From Tomocerus qinae (Eukaryota; Arthropoda; Collembola; Entomobryomorpha; Tomoceridae): a DNA stretch of 64,000 nucleotides. Of the stretch, positions 11,900-23,865 are shown one piece after another. Position 1 is the first letter of the stretch. Each line of letters opens with the position of its first letter. The stretch lies in assembly GCA_020055645.1 (NCBI GenBank), contig CM034548.1, positions 14,570,001-14,634,000 on the forward strand, read 5' to 3'. The position numbers were made by a program, and so were the translations under genes. The notes beneath the pieces were generated by a model that was not told the origin of the DNA, did no database searches, and saw nothing but the letters and a program-made list of their open reading frames with translations.

Positions 11900-14450
11900 G
11901 GAGATGGTGGCGAATGTGGTAATTTGAAGCTGCGGAACGAAAATCTCCAATCTAATTATATCGGAATTTTATTTGTTTATTATTTTTAGTCAATTTTATA
12001 AATTCTACATCCTGCTTGAAGAATAGTGTTGTTGTCTTTTACCGCCTTCATCATCCTCTCTGTTCCTCATCATAATAATCCTTGTTGTAGTTTGGTTTCT
12101 CAGTGCCCCAATTTTGACTAACGGTACCGGTACCAGAATATCTGGCTTATCATCATAATAATGAGCTTGAGTAGAAAAGAATGCATAAGCAGCATTTAAT
12201 CGAGAGCGTCGTAGTTAAATGTCTCATGATTCATGATCAATAATTTGTACCCACGCCAATGCAATTTAAATTCTTAATATTCACATGTAAGGAAGGTACG
12301 GCACGGGGTATGGAATGGAATTAGAACAAGGAGATGCTAGAGGAGTAAGATTTACGTAATATTATAGCAAAAAGTACTACATAGCACGAAATATATGCTT
12401 TCGGGTTAAAAATTGTAGGTATTTCTTTCTAAGTAACGCAATGGCAATAAAGTGGTTTTTGGACAACGATATTGACAGCGCCACTTTTTATTGTTAGTAA
12501 AGGAAATTTCAAAGAAGTTATTAAAAGTGATTTACTTGGGGAACATAGCATAGAAAATATTCAGCACGAGGTTTCCTTTTGATTGATTTTTTTTACGTTT
12601 GAGTCAATATGGCCTGGAATTTTATGAGCAACGCTATAACTCAACAATATGGTGTTGGTTAATTAGTAATTCTGGCCAAAAATATTCAAATAGTCCTAAA
12701 ATATCTGACCTCGAATTCTATAAACTGCAACTTGAAACTGGCTACAAAAGACATTTCCAACCTAATGCTGTAAGAGGAGATAAATACAAAACATTCTCCT
12801 GTACTGTACTTTTATGCATGATGTGCAAATAAGCAAATTGTAGTTATCTATCCGAATATTTTCTATAAAATGATAGTACAGAAATTAGTACACTATAAAG
12901 TAAATTTTCTACTTTCTAAAAACTAATGGGTACTAATTTTCTAGACGTTTCAATGGTAAAATTGAAGATTTGAATATTTAGGTAGGCTTTTACATAATAA
13001 AGTTTAACAGTTTAACAGAATAAAGGCTTTTGTCGTAAACATTATAGGTCCTTCTATGAATTAGAAAGCAAGGAAGTAGTGGGCGTTTAAATATAATTTT
13101 TAAAGTATTTATTCTAGTTTGTTTTAACAGACAAAGTACCATATTTTATTCTGCTCTTGCAGTAAACAACATTGTTACAGAATACAGACTCAAGTTGCCA
13201 GAAGTCAAAATAAATTCCAGACGAAAGACTGACACAAAACTTTCGCTGATCTAATTCAACAAACACTTGATATGCAAATCCACAAACGCTATGCTAAGAC
13301 CTATCCTGTTTTACATACAATATTAAACTTATACTGAATATTTAGACATTTCAATAATGATCACTGATATAGTTAATAATATATGCCATAATCATGGTCA
13401 CCCACATCCTACATGAATTTGTCAGTAGAATTTGAAAGAATTTATTGTTATTCTGCTGGAAATACAGGAATGTGAATAAAACAATTGACTAAATAACGAA
13501 TTGGAGACAGATATTTTAACTTTTTAACCACTCTACCACAACAAGAGTTTATTACGAGTTATTACGAGTTATTACGAGTTATTACGTCGCAATTTCACAA
13601 CATTTAGTTAATTATATTTTTGCTGCATTCCACGAACTGTATCAGTAATTTTTCATGTATTATTAACTAACTATGAATTTATTTATTTTCAGTACGGATC
13701 TCTGCATATATTTTTTAAGTTGACATGTTTTTTTGGTAGTAGTTTTATTATGTAATTGATTGTACGACAATAAACAAGTTTAAAGGTTCAACGGTCAAGT
13801 CGTCAGCTTTCGATGCTGATATTCGGTACAGAAACATTTACATAAATTATAATGATATAATAATATAGTAATATCTACAGAAAATCAGTCATTAAGGTAT
13901 GCTATATATTATTTTCATATTTATTTATGTTATTGTGTGATTTTATTATATTATTTGTATGGAGGTACATGATGCGAAGTTATATGCATTTACACTAATA
14001 AATAAATATTAATAGATATATTATAATGACTTAGAATATTCCTAGTGCTTCTAATTGCATGTACTTTTGAACTTCAAAAATGCAGTTAACTGAGAAAATG
14101 ACAGTTCAGAGCTTGTTAATCCTACAAAAATCGATAAGGTAGCCAATCATTATTACTCCGTCACTACAAAAACAATTTAAATTAGACGTGCTAATTATTA
14201 TACAAAAAGCAAATAATTGGATAGTGTATAGATATCTTATATCAGATAGCTGCAAGAAATTTAGGACAATTTGCAAATTATGATTACTATCACTAAGAAT
14301 TTAGGTACAAATTATTGCTCATAAAGCTACATTTTTATACCAAAGCATTTCAAATGTGTTTACCAATATAGGATGTAACAATATACACAAGAAATACCTC
14401 TGAGCTCGGGAAAATGGTAACAAAATCATGGAAACTTAGCATAGGATATA
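11900..14450. other. Spacer between MZT1 and LYSMD genes
   Basis: No gene is supported. It presumably holds the MZT1 promoter and first exon (about 11890-12000). A 77-codon plus-strand frame at 12599-12832 shows no family resemblance or flanking splice or promoter logic, so it was not called. Otherwise this is AT-rich spacer, with one decanucleotide tandem repeat listed separately. Confidence 0.5.
13546..13586. repeat. Tandem decanucleotide repeat ATTACGAGTT
   Basis: Three full head-to-tail copies of ATTACGAGTT (13551-13580) followed by a partial ATTACG, with a degenerate leading GAGTTT. It lies in AT-rich spacer and looks like a minisatellite-type slippage product. Confidence 0.85.
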
Positions 14451-14452
14451 CT

Positions 14453-14458
14453 TTTATT
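14453..14458 (-). terminator. Possible poly(A) signal of the LYSMD gene
   Basis: The plus-strand TTTATT reads AATAAA on the gene strand and begins only about 12 bases after the stop codon at 14470. If used, the 3' UTR would be unusually short (about 30-40 bases). Other weaker candidates lie further downstream. Confidence 0.35.
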
Positions 14459-14469
14459 ATTATCGTCTG

Positions 14470-17343
14470 CTAAAGTTGAAACAATTCATCTTGTGCTTTC
14501 TCTAGCTTCCTCAGAGAGTAGCGTAAATGTCTCCCTTGAGTCGAGATGGAAGTTCCAGAAGAGTGTCTTTGATCCGACTCGCTGTCCGAGTCGAAAGTAA
14601 CCCACTGCATACTATTTTGTCTTGAATGACCTTTTACTTGAGTCCGAGTGGAAGCGATGGCACTATCAATACGGAGGAGAAAGTCTTTTGCAGATTTCTC
14701 CGAGTGATCTACAATCACACAACGTTTGTTAGGAGACGTTGGTGACATCTGAGAGGTTGAAGTCGACGGTGACAATATTCCATTGCTGCCTGAGCTGAAA
14801 CTTCTCCCCTCTTTTCGCGGATGACCTTTGTCGGGGTGCCACTCATCGTGAGCTGAAAATGAATTATTCATATTCGGGGTTTGCAATGCATCTGATCGAG
14901 CATCTTCTATTCCTAATCGGATCGAGTTGGGAGTAACCACACAGTCTTCAGACTCAAAAGAATCACTTAACGGATGACTCCAAGGACGATGAGAATGCGA
15001 ACTTGAATAGCTGTCTTCTTGTGGAGAACTCAGGCTACTTGCATTTCCACAACTTAAATTTAAATCTACGTCCGTTTCAGCACACGACGGTCTAGAACTA
15101 CTTCCATTTGAATCTTGGTTATCATGACCATTCCCAACACAAGGGATTAAAAGCTTATCACGTAAAAAAAGGCTATCGTTGGTCCACAGCTGATTTGCTC
15201 GACGAATCTGCTCCGTCTGTCAAAACAACAATCAGAATTCACATTTCATTATTTGACAATGCTATAATAAGACATTACGCCTACGCTGCTTATTTACAAA
15301 TACTACGCAATAAACAGCTGACTCAATACATTATTAAAATGCATTTTATTAGCTATCTATCTTTGCACTCATTCATAATAGTATACATTTTGTAATTTTA
15401 AATTGGAAGTTATTATAATAAAATTAAATAATTTGAGAACTCACAGTAACTCCAAATTTGACTGCAATCCCTTGAAGCGTGTCCCCTCTGGACACATTGT
15501 ACACGATTAGATGCTCATTTCTTTTCAGCCTGGAAGATGTACTGCCGTATTTCTTTTGGCCTTTGGCCATCGTACCAAATGCTATCCTTTCATCACCTCC
15601 GTTAAATTCCATATCTCCAACATTGACGAAAATTTTATACCGAGCGATTTTGCCGGATAAAGTGACCACTGTAACAAGAGAAGATAATACTATATAGAGT
15701 TTAAATCTGATTTACAATACTTGTACAAAACTATTGGGTATCAAAAACATAGCTATATAGATTTATTCTCCGTCATTTTCAGACTTTAGACGCAGACTGC
15801 CAACCTAATTAACAAGTGTCTTTCTGCTGTGTAATTTTAATCATAGTTTTCCTCTGCCCTACTTACATGTACAGAGGGACACTTTAATTTAACTCAAAAC
15901 TAAACACAGATAATCAAACAGATGACAGAGTTACTCTTCTCTTTCACAAACAGACACAGCCACTATCAGCCCACGAAACAACTGCCTGCCTGTCTGTCTC
16001 TATTTAATTCCGTCCGTCTGTGTTTAATTCTGTGGAATAATAATATCGTCAATTGCTCCATACGGAAATACCCACCATTCACCACTCAACCAACACAGGT
16101 GAGAGCTAAATTCCTCTTTCCACCTTCCCATCTTACACATTAGATGGCTTTTGTGCTCCTCTAACCAACAGAACACCAACTAACCATCATAAAACCATAA
16201 AATACCTCCTTTTCTCCAAAATATTGGCATTACTTCGAACTTTTTAGTACATTTTACTGCATATGGTTACCATTTTTTCAATTTGCCATCTAATATTACA
16301 AGCAACTGTTATTAATAACAAATAAAGCAAGGATAGATTTTAATCATCTCATACATTGTCAACTGAGCTAATGAAGTTAATTTATAGATTATTTTACAGT
16401 ACTTACTAAATAAATGGAAACTCCCACCCATTTAAGTATTTAAATACTTTTAAAATCAGTTTTGGTCACCTTGACGTATGAAATATGCCAAATCTGTGGT
16501 ATTTGTTTATGTCTACATGGAAACAATCACAATTCATAATATTATGTAATTACTATTTCTGTTATAGTTTATATAACCTTGACTCAAATTGTAATTTCTT
16601 TGCTGGGATTGTATAGGAATTGTTTTTTATTGCCTTTTAATTTTATGCTGTATTGTGTCACAGCCGCAATGAGAGTTTAGTAACGCTTACGACACAAAAT
16701 TGTCTTTCATTCTCATTAAGAGAAATTTACACGAGACAATTACAGCTCTGGAGACAGAAAAACTGTAGAATTATTAATAATTTTCTATTTATGTCCATTT
16801 CTAATGGACCATAGCCTTTGTTTTTTGGGAAATTAAGATGGGACACGTGTTAATGTGTGACACACGTATACCCATAGCCTTGTCTGAAATTATTATTCCT
16901 AGCCCCAGTACATGAATATATAAGGAAACAATATGAAATTACCACTGCAGCCCATTAAACAATAGACATGACATGAATTACGATTACAAAGCGGAAATAT
17001 GTACAAAAATTAATACATATTTTACTATTGCATGGACATTTGAAGATTTATTAAAATTGGTATTACTGGTGGGTATAGCTGATTGGTATTCATAATCATA
17101 ATGTTTTACAATAATTACGTCATTTATGGTCTTGCCAAGTTCGTAGCAATAAAATCTCCATAAACTTTAGTCCACAACAAATTTCGTATATTTACAACAC
17201 GCAATCAGATTTATGCTATTTTCTACAGCTACCCTTATCAAAGATTCTAAATGGTATCGATTAAAAGTGCGTGCTTTGACAAATGTAAATTTTTACTTAC
17301 TTTTGTAGCCATTTTGGAGGACGTCAGGCTGATTTAGAAACAT
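14470..17343 (-). CDS. LysM domain protein, LYSMD1/LYSMD2 type
   Basis: A 337-residue protein in three phase-consistent coding exons: 17343-17301, 15668-15445, 15216-14470. The single LysM domain (about residues 76-120) is split by the second intron: IVYNVSRGDTLQGIAVKFGV, then TEQIRRANQLWTNDSLFLR, then KLLIPCV. This matches the animal LYSMD1/LYSMD2 pattern (GDTLQGIALKYGV, QIKRANRL, TNDSIFL). A YGST-type motif just before the domain and a C-terminal SAKDFLLRIDSAIASTR helix also recall that subfamily, whose function is unknown. No signal peptide or membrane segment is seen, so a cytosolic location is likely; this fits LYSMD1/2 rather than the membrane-anchored LYSMD3/4. It is longer than the human proteins (about 215-227 residues) because of a Ser-rich region at about 120-290. 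The start at 17343 is the only ATG in the first exon that is in frame with LysM. LYSMD1 versus LYSMD2 is undecided. Confidence 0.92.
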
Positions 17344-20300
17344 AGCTGCAGTAGTTACTTATTTTAGACTGTACTTGGCACTATTTGTAGCTGCGATATC
17401 AGAATAGAAGTAATGTGCAGAGCTTTCAAAATTTAATGCTGACTTAGATTTCTGTTTCTGTTAACTTCTTTTCGTCAGAACATGGAATCTGGCAGGAGGA
17501 GTGCAGTGCACTAGCATAACATTGTATCTCAATGTACACGAATTCTAGGGAAAATGACGCACATGGGAAATTGATGGAGTTTGTTATAGAAATACTAAAA
17601 TGCAGAGGAAAATGAAGTAGGACACATAACACAAATAATTGTAACTCGTGACTGTATACCAATTTTAAGAAATAATGTATCAATAGATTTTGGTTGAGAT
17701 TGCTGTACCTTATAACCTTTGTTCACTTTGTTCTAATAATAAACTGTTCTAATAGTTGTCTAGAGAGTGTTATCCAAAAATGGCTGGATTAACAGATTGA
17801 CTGGTAAATAAATGGGCACTAATGTCCATGTCCTCGTAGAGTCACAATCACAGTTTATCATGAAAAGTGACTTGATACGTGCATGTGGAGTGCTAATAAT
17901 AGCAATAAGCACATATTTAAACAAAACCTGTTTCTGCCTACTCTGCACAACTAAGAATGAGTTGGTTAAGCGCTGTATTGAATGTCAGAGTAAACTGCCT
18001 ACATGCATAAGAATGACAACTTCGGTCTTTCTTCACCATCCAAAGAGCACTGAAATCCTTTTGGTACTCTATCTAATGTCTAATTACTAATCATGATAAT
18101 TATTGCCACCACCCTATGCACCAAAAGTCCCCAACTGCGTAGTCTTATTGGATAGGTTATTGTTCACAACTCCATGAGTATGAATATGGATACACATCAC
18201 ACTATTCATCCAAGATAATGGACAGCTTAAAGATTCTTCTCATGGTACCTATTTAGCCACTTAAATACTATAATGCACATATCATCGCCATCACATATCT
18301 GCATTTAGAACAAATAATACAAAAGATGGATTTAAAACTGTGAAGTAAATATACTAAAGCAATACTAATGGAATCGGGGTTAAATAAGGTTAATACTATT
18401 TTTACAATAATATGGGAAGAGTTTAGTAATCAAATTCTATAATATAATCGTAGAGTTGAAAAATAGCTGTATAAACGTAGATTTTGATTAGCATAGTCGA
18501 TAATGCATTTGTTGCAGTAGGCCGAGTAGGCACTTCTATCAATATAATCATACATATACATTTTTGTGGAGCGGTATTTTTACAATAGGAAAGTGCTTCT
18601 CAAATTGACGTGGAATACCTATGAGTTGTGACTGTTGAAACCAGGGCATCTGAAACGTCTTTAACTTGAATATGAATTATGTTTCTGACAGTATTGGTTA
18701 AAATGAGTATATGTCGGTCAATGCTGTTCAGCTTTTGTTATACGAGTACCTACCTACCTAACAAAATTATGCTAGTGAAAGTTACAATTATTAGTTAAGT
18801 CACTGTTATGTGGTGCTATATAGTTATGGATACACATGTATTTTGACTCCAACCAAAGTCCACAATAGGAATGTCCACAATTCATTTCGTACCCAACGTC
18901 TCTTTAACAAGTGACTACTAACCCTCAAATCTTTTGAAACTTTTGGTTATACTGTACTGTTGATTCTAATTACATTACTGAAATGTCTTGTGTATACAAG
19001 GCCTGGAATGCATCTGAACCAATTTTGTATCTAACTCATAGATTAAACTCTCACACTAACTAGCATTTGAGCCTTACAAAATACTTTATTGCACAGTGTC
19101 CTTCCCGTTAGATAATGCAGTTTTAATTAGTATAAATGAAATATTACGTAAAGTAATATATTTACTATTGATGTAATAAGTCTTAGAGACTAAAAGGACT
19201 GAGCGAACACACAGTTTTAATTTGAAGATGCTATTTAGTTTCGGATACCTGTATGAGTAGAATGTCGGGTTTGGTGTTACTGAAAGAGTAATCATTTATT
19301 ATTTTGTTTTCATACCCTATTAAAATAAATGTAGTATTTTGAACAAACAATGTCTAATATTATGAACGTAATTATGCTCTAGTTCTTTGTAAACATGTAA
19401 GGTAATGTTGTTGCTATTTTAGAATAGACAGGCATCTTAAATACTTTACTTTGCAACGCCAACATGTTGTTTTATCCTTCACTCATATACTCTCTGGGTA
19501 ATATCCATATTTATTTTCATGTAAATTTGTTCTCACTTGTACTGCTAGTATGCTATAACTCTGACTGAATTACTAATTAATCAGCATATTACAATTACAA
19601 ATTTAATACATCGCAAGGTTAAAACCGCTTTTCCTTGAGATTAGCTTCTAGCAGAGTTCTACTCTGGGGTTTGTTAGTCTAATATATTATTGATATTTAC
19701 GTCTTTCATAGCCTGCTAATGTACCTCTACATGTTAGTGACGCCAACGTATAGTAGGTATCTAATTGCATTTCTGAGGTCGGTTTACGTTGTACGCTATT
19801 CTTAACAGATGTGGTCGGTGTTTGTTTTGTTCCAAAGGGCGAAAGAATTAGAAACTCGAAAATTATAAATTTGACATGAAGTTAGTCACATTTAAATTTT
19901 TTCTCTGTCGACTGTAAACTGATAGAAAGAATACATGCAGGCTTTTAAGACCGGTAGGCAAAACCATTTAGTTATTTATATATAAAGGTCATAGTTTTCT
20001 ATTCTAATTTAGAATTCATTTACATTTTGAGGACTATCTAAGAATCTTGACGTATTCCATCCATCGAATAATTCGTTAATTGACTGTTGAATGTATTATT
20101 TTTTAATTAAGTTATAATAATAATAAAATACCAAAAATATTGTTAATAGACGTATAGCTTATCAGAAAACTGATCATTTTTAGACATACCTTTATGCAAT
20201 TTACATCGAAGACAATTAAGATAATGTATTGTAGTGGAAGATAAATGTAATGGATACTTTTGGGTTATGTATTAATATAATTCATGGAATAAACATTTAG

Positions 20301-23300
20301 GTTGTCAATTACTAAGATTAACATTCATCCAGTTTATTGATGATTTTATTGATTATTATTTCATTTTCGTTTTTATGTGTTGTAAGGCTTTGATAGCATG
20401 TGTTATCATTATAGAGGATAAAAGCTAATGTGCAAACTATTTGTATTCAATGTGGTATCGGTACCATGATACGATTACAGATTCGTCATTTATAAGGATT
20501 GAATAGCAAAACATGGCAAATGCTAATAATAATCTAATAAGCCTTGGAGAATAAGAAAAGTAGTGAAGCAAAACTAAAACTGAAAGAATGTGTTTTAGGG
20601 AGCAGAACTGCAGTGTACAGTAGACATTCATCTTGCACACGGAGAAGGTTGTCGTCCATCAATAAAGTGAAATCCTTTATTTGATCTAGATTGATCTGGA
20701 TCCATAATAATATTATGACTATCTAGAAATAGGTCTTATCAAGGGATTTGTATAGGTGGTATATTATGGATGTATGGAGGATTTCTTTATAATATTCTTG
20801 TTATTCCAGTAGATACTAGAATATTGTGCATGAGATGAGACTGCGAAGAAGAAGAGTTCACTCGTTGTGCAACAGAGTATAAGCCCTTTTGTTCTACAGG
20901 AGGACAGAAAATACAATAAGATTTATATGATTTTAGTTTATTGCCTCAATATTACATAAAAACAAACATTGTGGAAAGATAGAAATAATATTAGAGATAA
21001 AAAATAATTCCTTTTTGTGGTTTATGGATGATTGATAACAAATGTAGAAAAGGGACATACATCTATTGATTATTTTAGGAAGTAAGCAAAGAATGATTCC
21101 ATACGTCATTAAATGTTGTGTCACATTTATCAAATAATCCTTGGAGGAGGAAATCGAAAAATTAATTCTTCTGAGACAATGGAAACCAAAATAATTTTTT
21201 GATTTAGATGCAATCTTGGAGTTCCTTAGGGTCGGTGGTTATGTCCTTGTGGTTTTGTGATTGTGACATTTGTTTAAGGATTTCCTATATATAAGTACCT
21301 AGAGAAGTAACCCTCAGCGTCTTGCTTTATTAGCGTCAGCGAATTTTATGAACGATGAACCTTTAACCACAGATATAGGGAGGGAGATATGTACTGTCTA
21401 TTGAGATCACGTTCACCGTTGCGTTCGGCTCCCTGACTTAATAACATTCTCTGCAGAAATGCTTTCGTGCTCCATACAATCTGAGAAAGACAGAATAAGA
21501 CTGACTGATACGTACATTCATAAGACTTTAAACCACTCAGTGAAGGCAAAGGAAGTCGAGTTTTTGTTCTCTGACTCAGTCTCTGCAGTGCATGGCTCAG
21601 AATTTGATAAGAATTCGCAAGTTGGAGTTTATGTATGGTTTTATTTCCTTTTTTGCATATCTTGTCTCCCTTCTGGGGCACCTAAGGGAAATCAAGGCAT
21701 GCAAATTTTGAATGAAATGAATTTCAATTCAACTTGATTTGCTTTGTGGTCTCTCTCTTTATTTGAAATGATAACTATTTGAAATCTGGGACACCCGTCC
21801 ATTCATTAACCCTAGTCAGGTATTGTACCTCAAGTGAATTTGCCCACCATCCAATCATCTTTCTTGTCACTTTGACAAGGCGACCTACAAATACCAATTC
21901 CACTTCAGGTGATATTATTCATTGAAAAATACTCTGGACAATTCACCTCTACGTCCTTACAAATCAGTTCAATTCTGTGCAGATGATATTTGTATTGTCT
22001 TTTTACGCCCAAACTTTAGTAGTTCGCAATTCTCAAGTGTCTCTTAGTATTATACTCACCGTCACATTTATTATTCTTCAGCTCCTCTTTGATTTCACAG
22101 AGTAGCTGAATAACAAATATAAACACCTACAACATGCAATCTCATCTCTATGGTAAATACAAACTCCTACTCCTACTCAACATCAGATATTCAGTACCTA
22201 CACTAGTTCTCATTTATTTTCTTCGTAACTATCCAGAACATACACCCAAACTCCTGCATAGCTTTTCATTGCACTAAAACATAAAATTTACCACGCTACA
22301 CTGCCCAATTTGTAAGTACCTATTGACAATGTCTAATATTGTTTTTCCGTTAATTTTCGGCTCTTAATTAACAATTACCCATTCTAGAAAAGTTATTCAA
22401 ACGGAAAAATACCATAGTAAATTACAACTATTGAATATTCCTACATTTGAATGCGGTTTATGTCCTGGAATTGTAATTACTACATTACCCAACAATGGAG
22501 CATCGTGTCACCGATATGGCATCAGACTTATCGTTGACTTTCGACTAGATTAACTACGATAATTGCAAATACACCAATTCAATATGAAATCATTTTCTAG
22601 TTAGGCGATGAAAACCCCGATTATCATTTTCCCTGAAAATGGAAAACCTCTTAAATATTTCCCTTAGACCATGACAATTGCATATTTCCATTAATTTTAC
22701 ACATTTGCTTTGCTATGCCATATAGTTTCATTGATGGATATGAAATACTAGTGAACCCAGCTAAGGAGCAAATCTAGCACTCTAGAGAAATTCTGCAGGC
22801 CACCCAAAACAATTTCGAAAACATCCCATTAGGTTATTATGGTAACTTTGTAAATACAAAGTATATTTAAATTAATATATTTTTATTTCTTCAGTGGTTG
22901 GAAAAATTAGCTGCAGCCCCAACTTCCTGATAAAATAGAATTTTCTACACCAAAGTAATAACTGTATATTGTAGCAGCAGATACAGGGAACAATAAAGGT
23001 CTATTTTCGAAAAAACTCCCACAAAGTAACCAAAAAGCTTCCTTATAAAATCAAAAAAATAAAATTCTCCGTGGGATTTTGGAAAAACGTACAAATCCCA
23101 AGAGTACAACTTACGAGTAAATATTTAAAGAATAAATAGTGACTCCCAGTACTGTCATTTAATCTACAAAAAGGTGTGCAAGCTGGCACAAAGGAATCAA
23201 GCGTAGTAAAAAGGTAGTAAAAAGTAAACCCAGCTCTACTAAAAGATGTTGAATAAGTTTGTCGATATAGGAGAACGAATTTGGATTAGAAGTTCTGAAA

Positions 23301-23477
23301 TGCTATTTAATAGTACGATCATTACGAAATGTCCCTTTTAGCTAATCATTTCCATTCGATCACTACTCACCATTCAACCTTCTTAAGTAAATTTCTATTC
23401 TTATTTTGATATTATAATAATACGAAATGACTCATTTCGGTGGTTTAGAGGAATTGAGCTTTTTGCTTTTAAGGAAA

Positions 23478-23586
23478 TGCATATATTACGTGTGCAGTTG
23501 ATGGGAGGAGGAGGTACTCAAAAGTGTTGCAAACAGCATTTGCGTTACACATGGGGGAGGGGGTTTTGATTTACGTAATATATGCA
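23478..23586. mobile_element. Short palindromic MITE with ACGTAAT arms
   Basis: Perfect 14-bp terminal inverted repeats, TGCATATATTACGT (23478-23491) and ACGTAATATATGCA (23573-23586), enclose about 80 bp. The left half carries a G-rich GGGAGGAGG run, the right half a GGGGGAGGGGG run. Short TACGTAA-ended palindromes with poly-G/C tracts are common in arthropod genomes (from memory). No ORF; superfamily unassigned. Confidence 0.6.
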
Positions 23587-23635
23587 GGTTCCCTAGGTTC
23601 TCCGTACTCCCTACCACACGTACAGACACACGTAC

Positions 23636-23865
23636 GCTTTATCAAGTCTACAATTATAATACAGAGATAGTAGCCCCCAGCATACGTGACTCTATTTCGA
23701 AAGGTCCAGCATAATCATGTGTATTAGTTAATTTCGAAATAACCTATTAACTGTTAACCCGTGGTGGACTTATTGTTATGCACACGCGCTTGCGCATTGC
23801 AACAAAAAGCCGCAAAGTCCATGGCATAAAATACAGTTACGTAGAGACATACATACATAGTTGGA
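23636..23865. mobile_element. Foldback/MITE-like element, family A, copy 2 (rearranged or partial)
   Basis: TAGTAGCCCCCAGCAT, then TGACTC.ATTTCGAAAGG and AATCATG.GTATT, match the element at 6725-6864. The preceding segment GCTTTATCAAGTCTAC.ATTATAATACAG is the reverse complement of the copy 1 centre (about 6985-7015). Near 23852, GACATACATACATAG resembles 6919-6930. Segment order differs from copy 1, so this copy is rearranged or incomplete. Confidence 0.55.

Noticed and set aside
12599-12832. 77-codon plus-strand ORF starting MSQYGLEFYEQRY
   Set aside because: No recognisable domain, no splice partner, ordinary AT-rich composition; length is within chance for this sequence.
21346-21737. Overlapping ORFs of 111 (minus) and 92 (plus) codons
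   Set aside because: They overlap on opposite strands, neither resembles a known family, and no flanking exons fit in phase.
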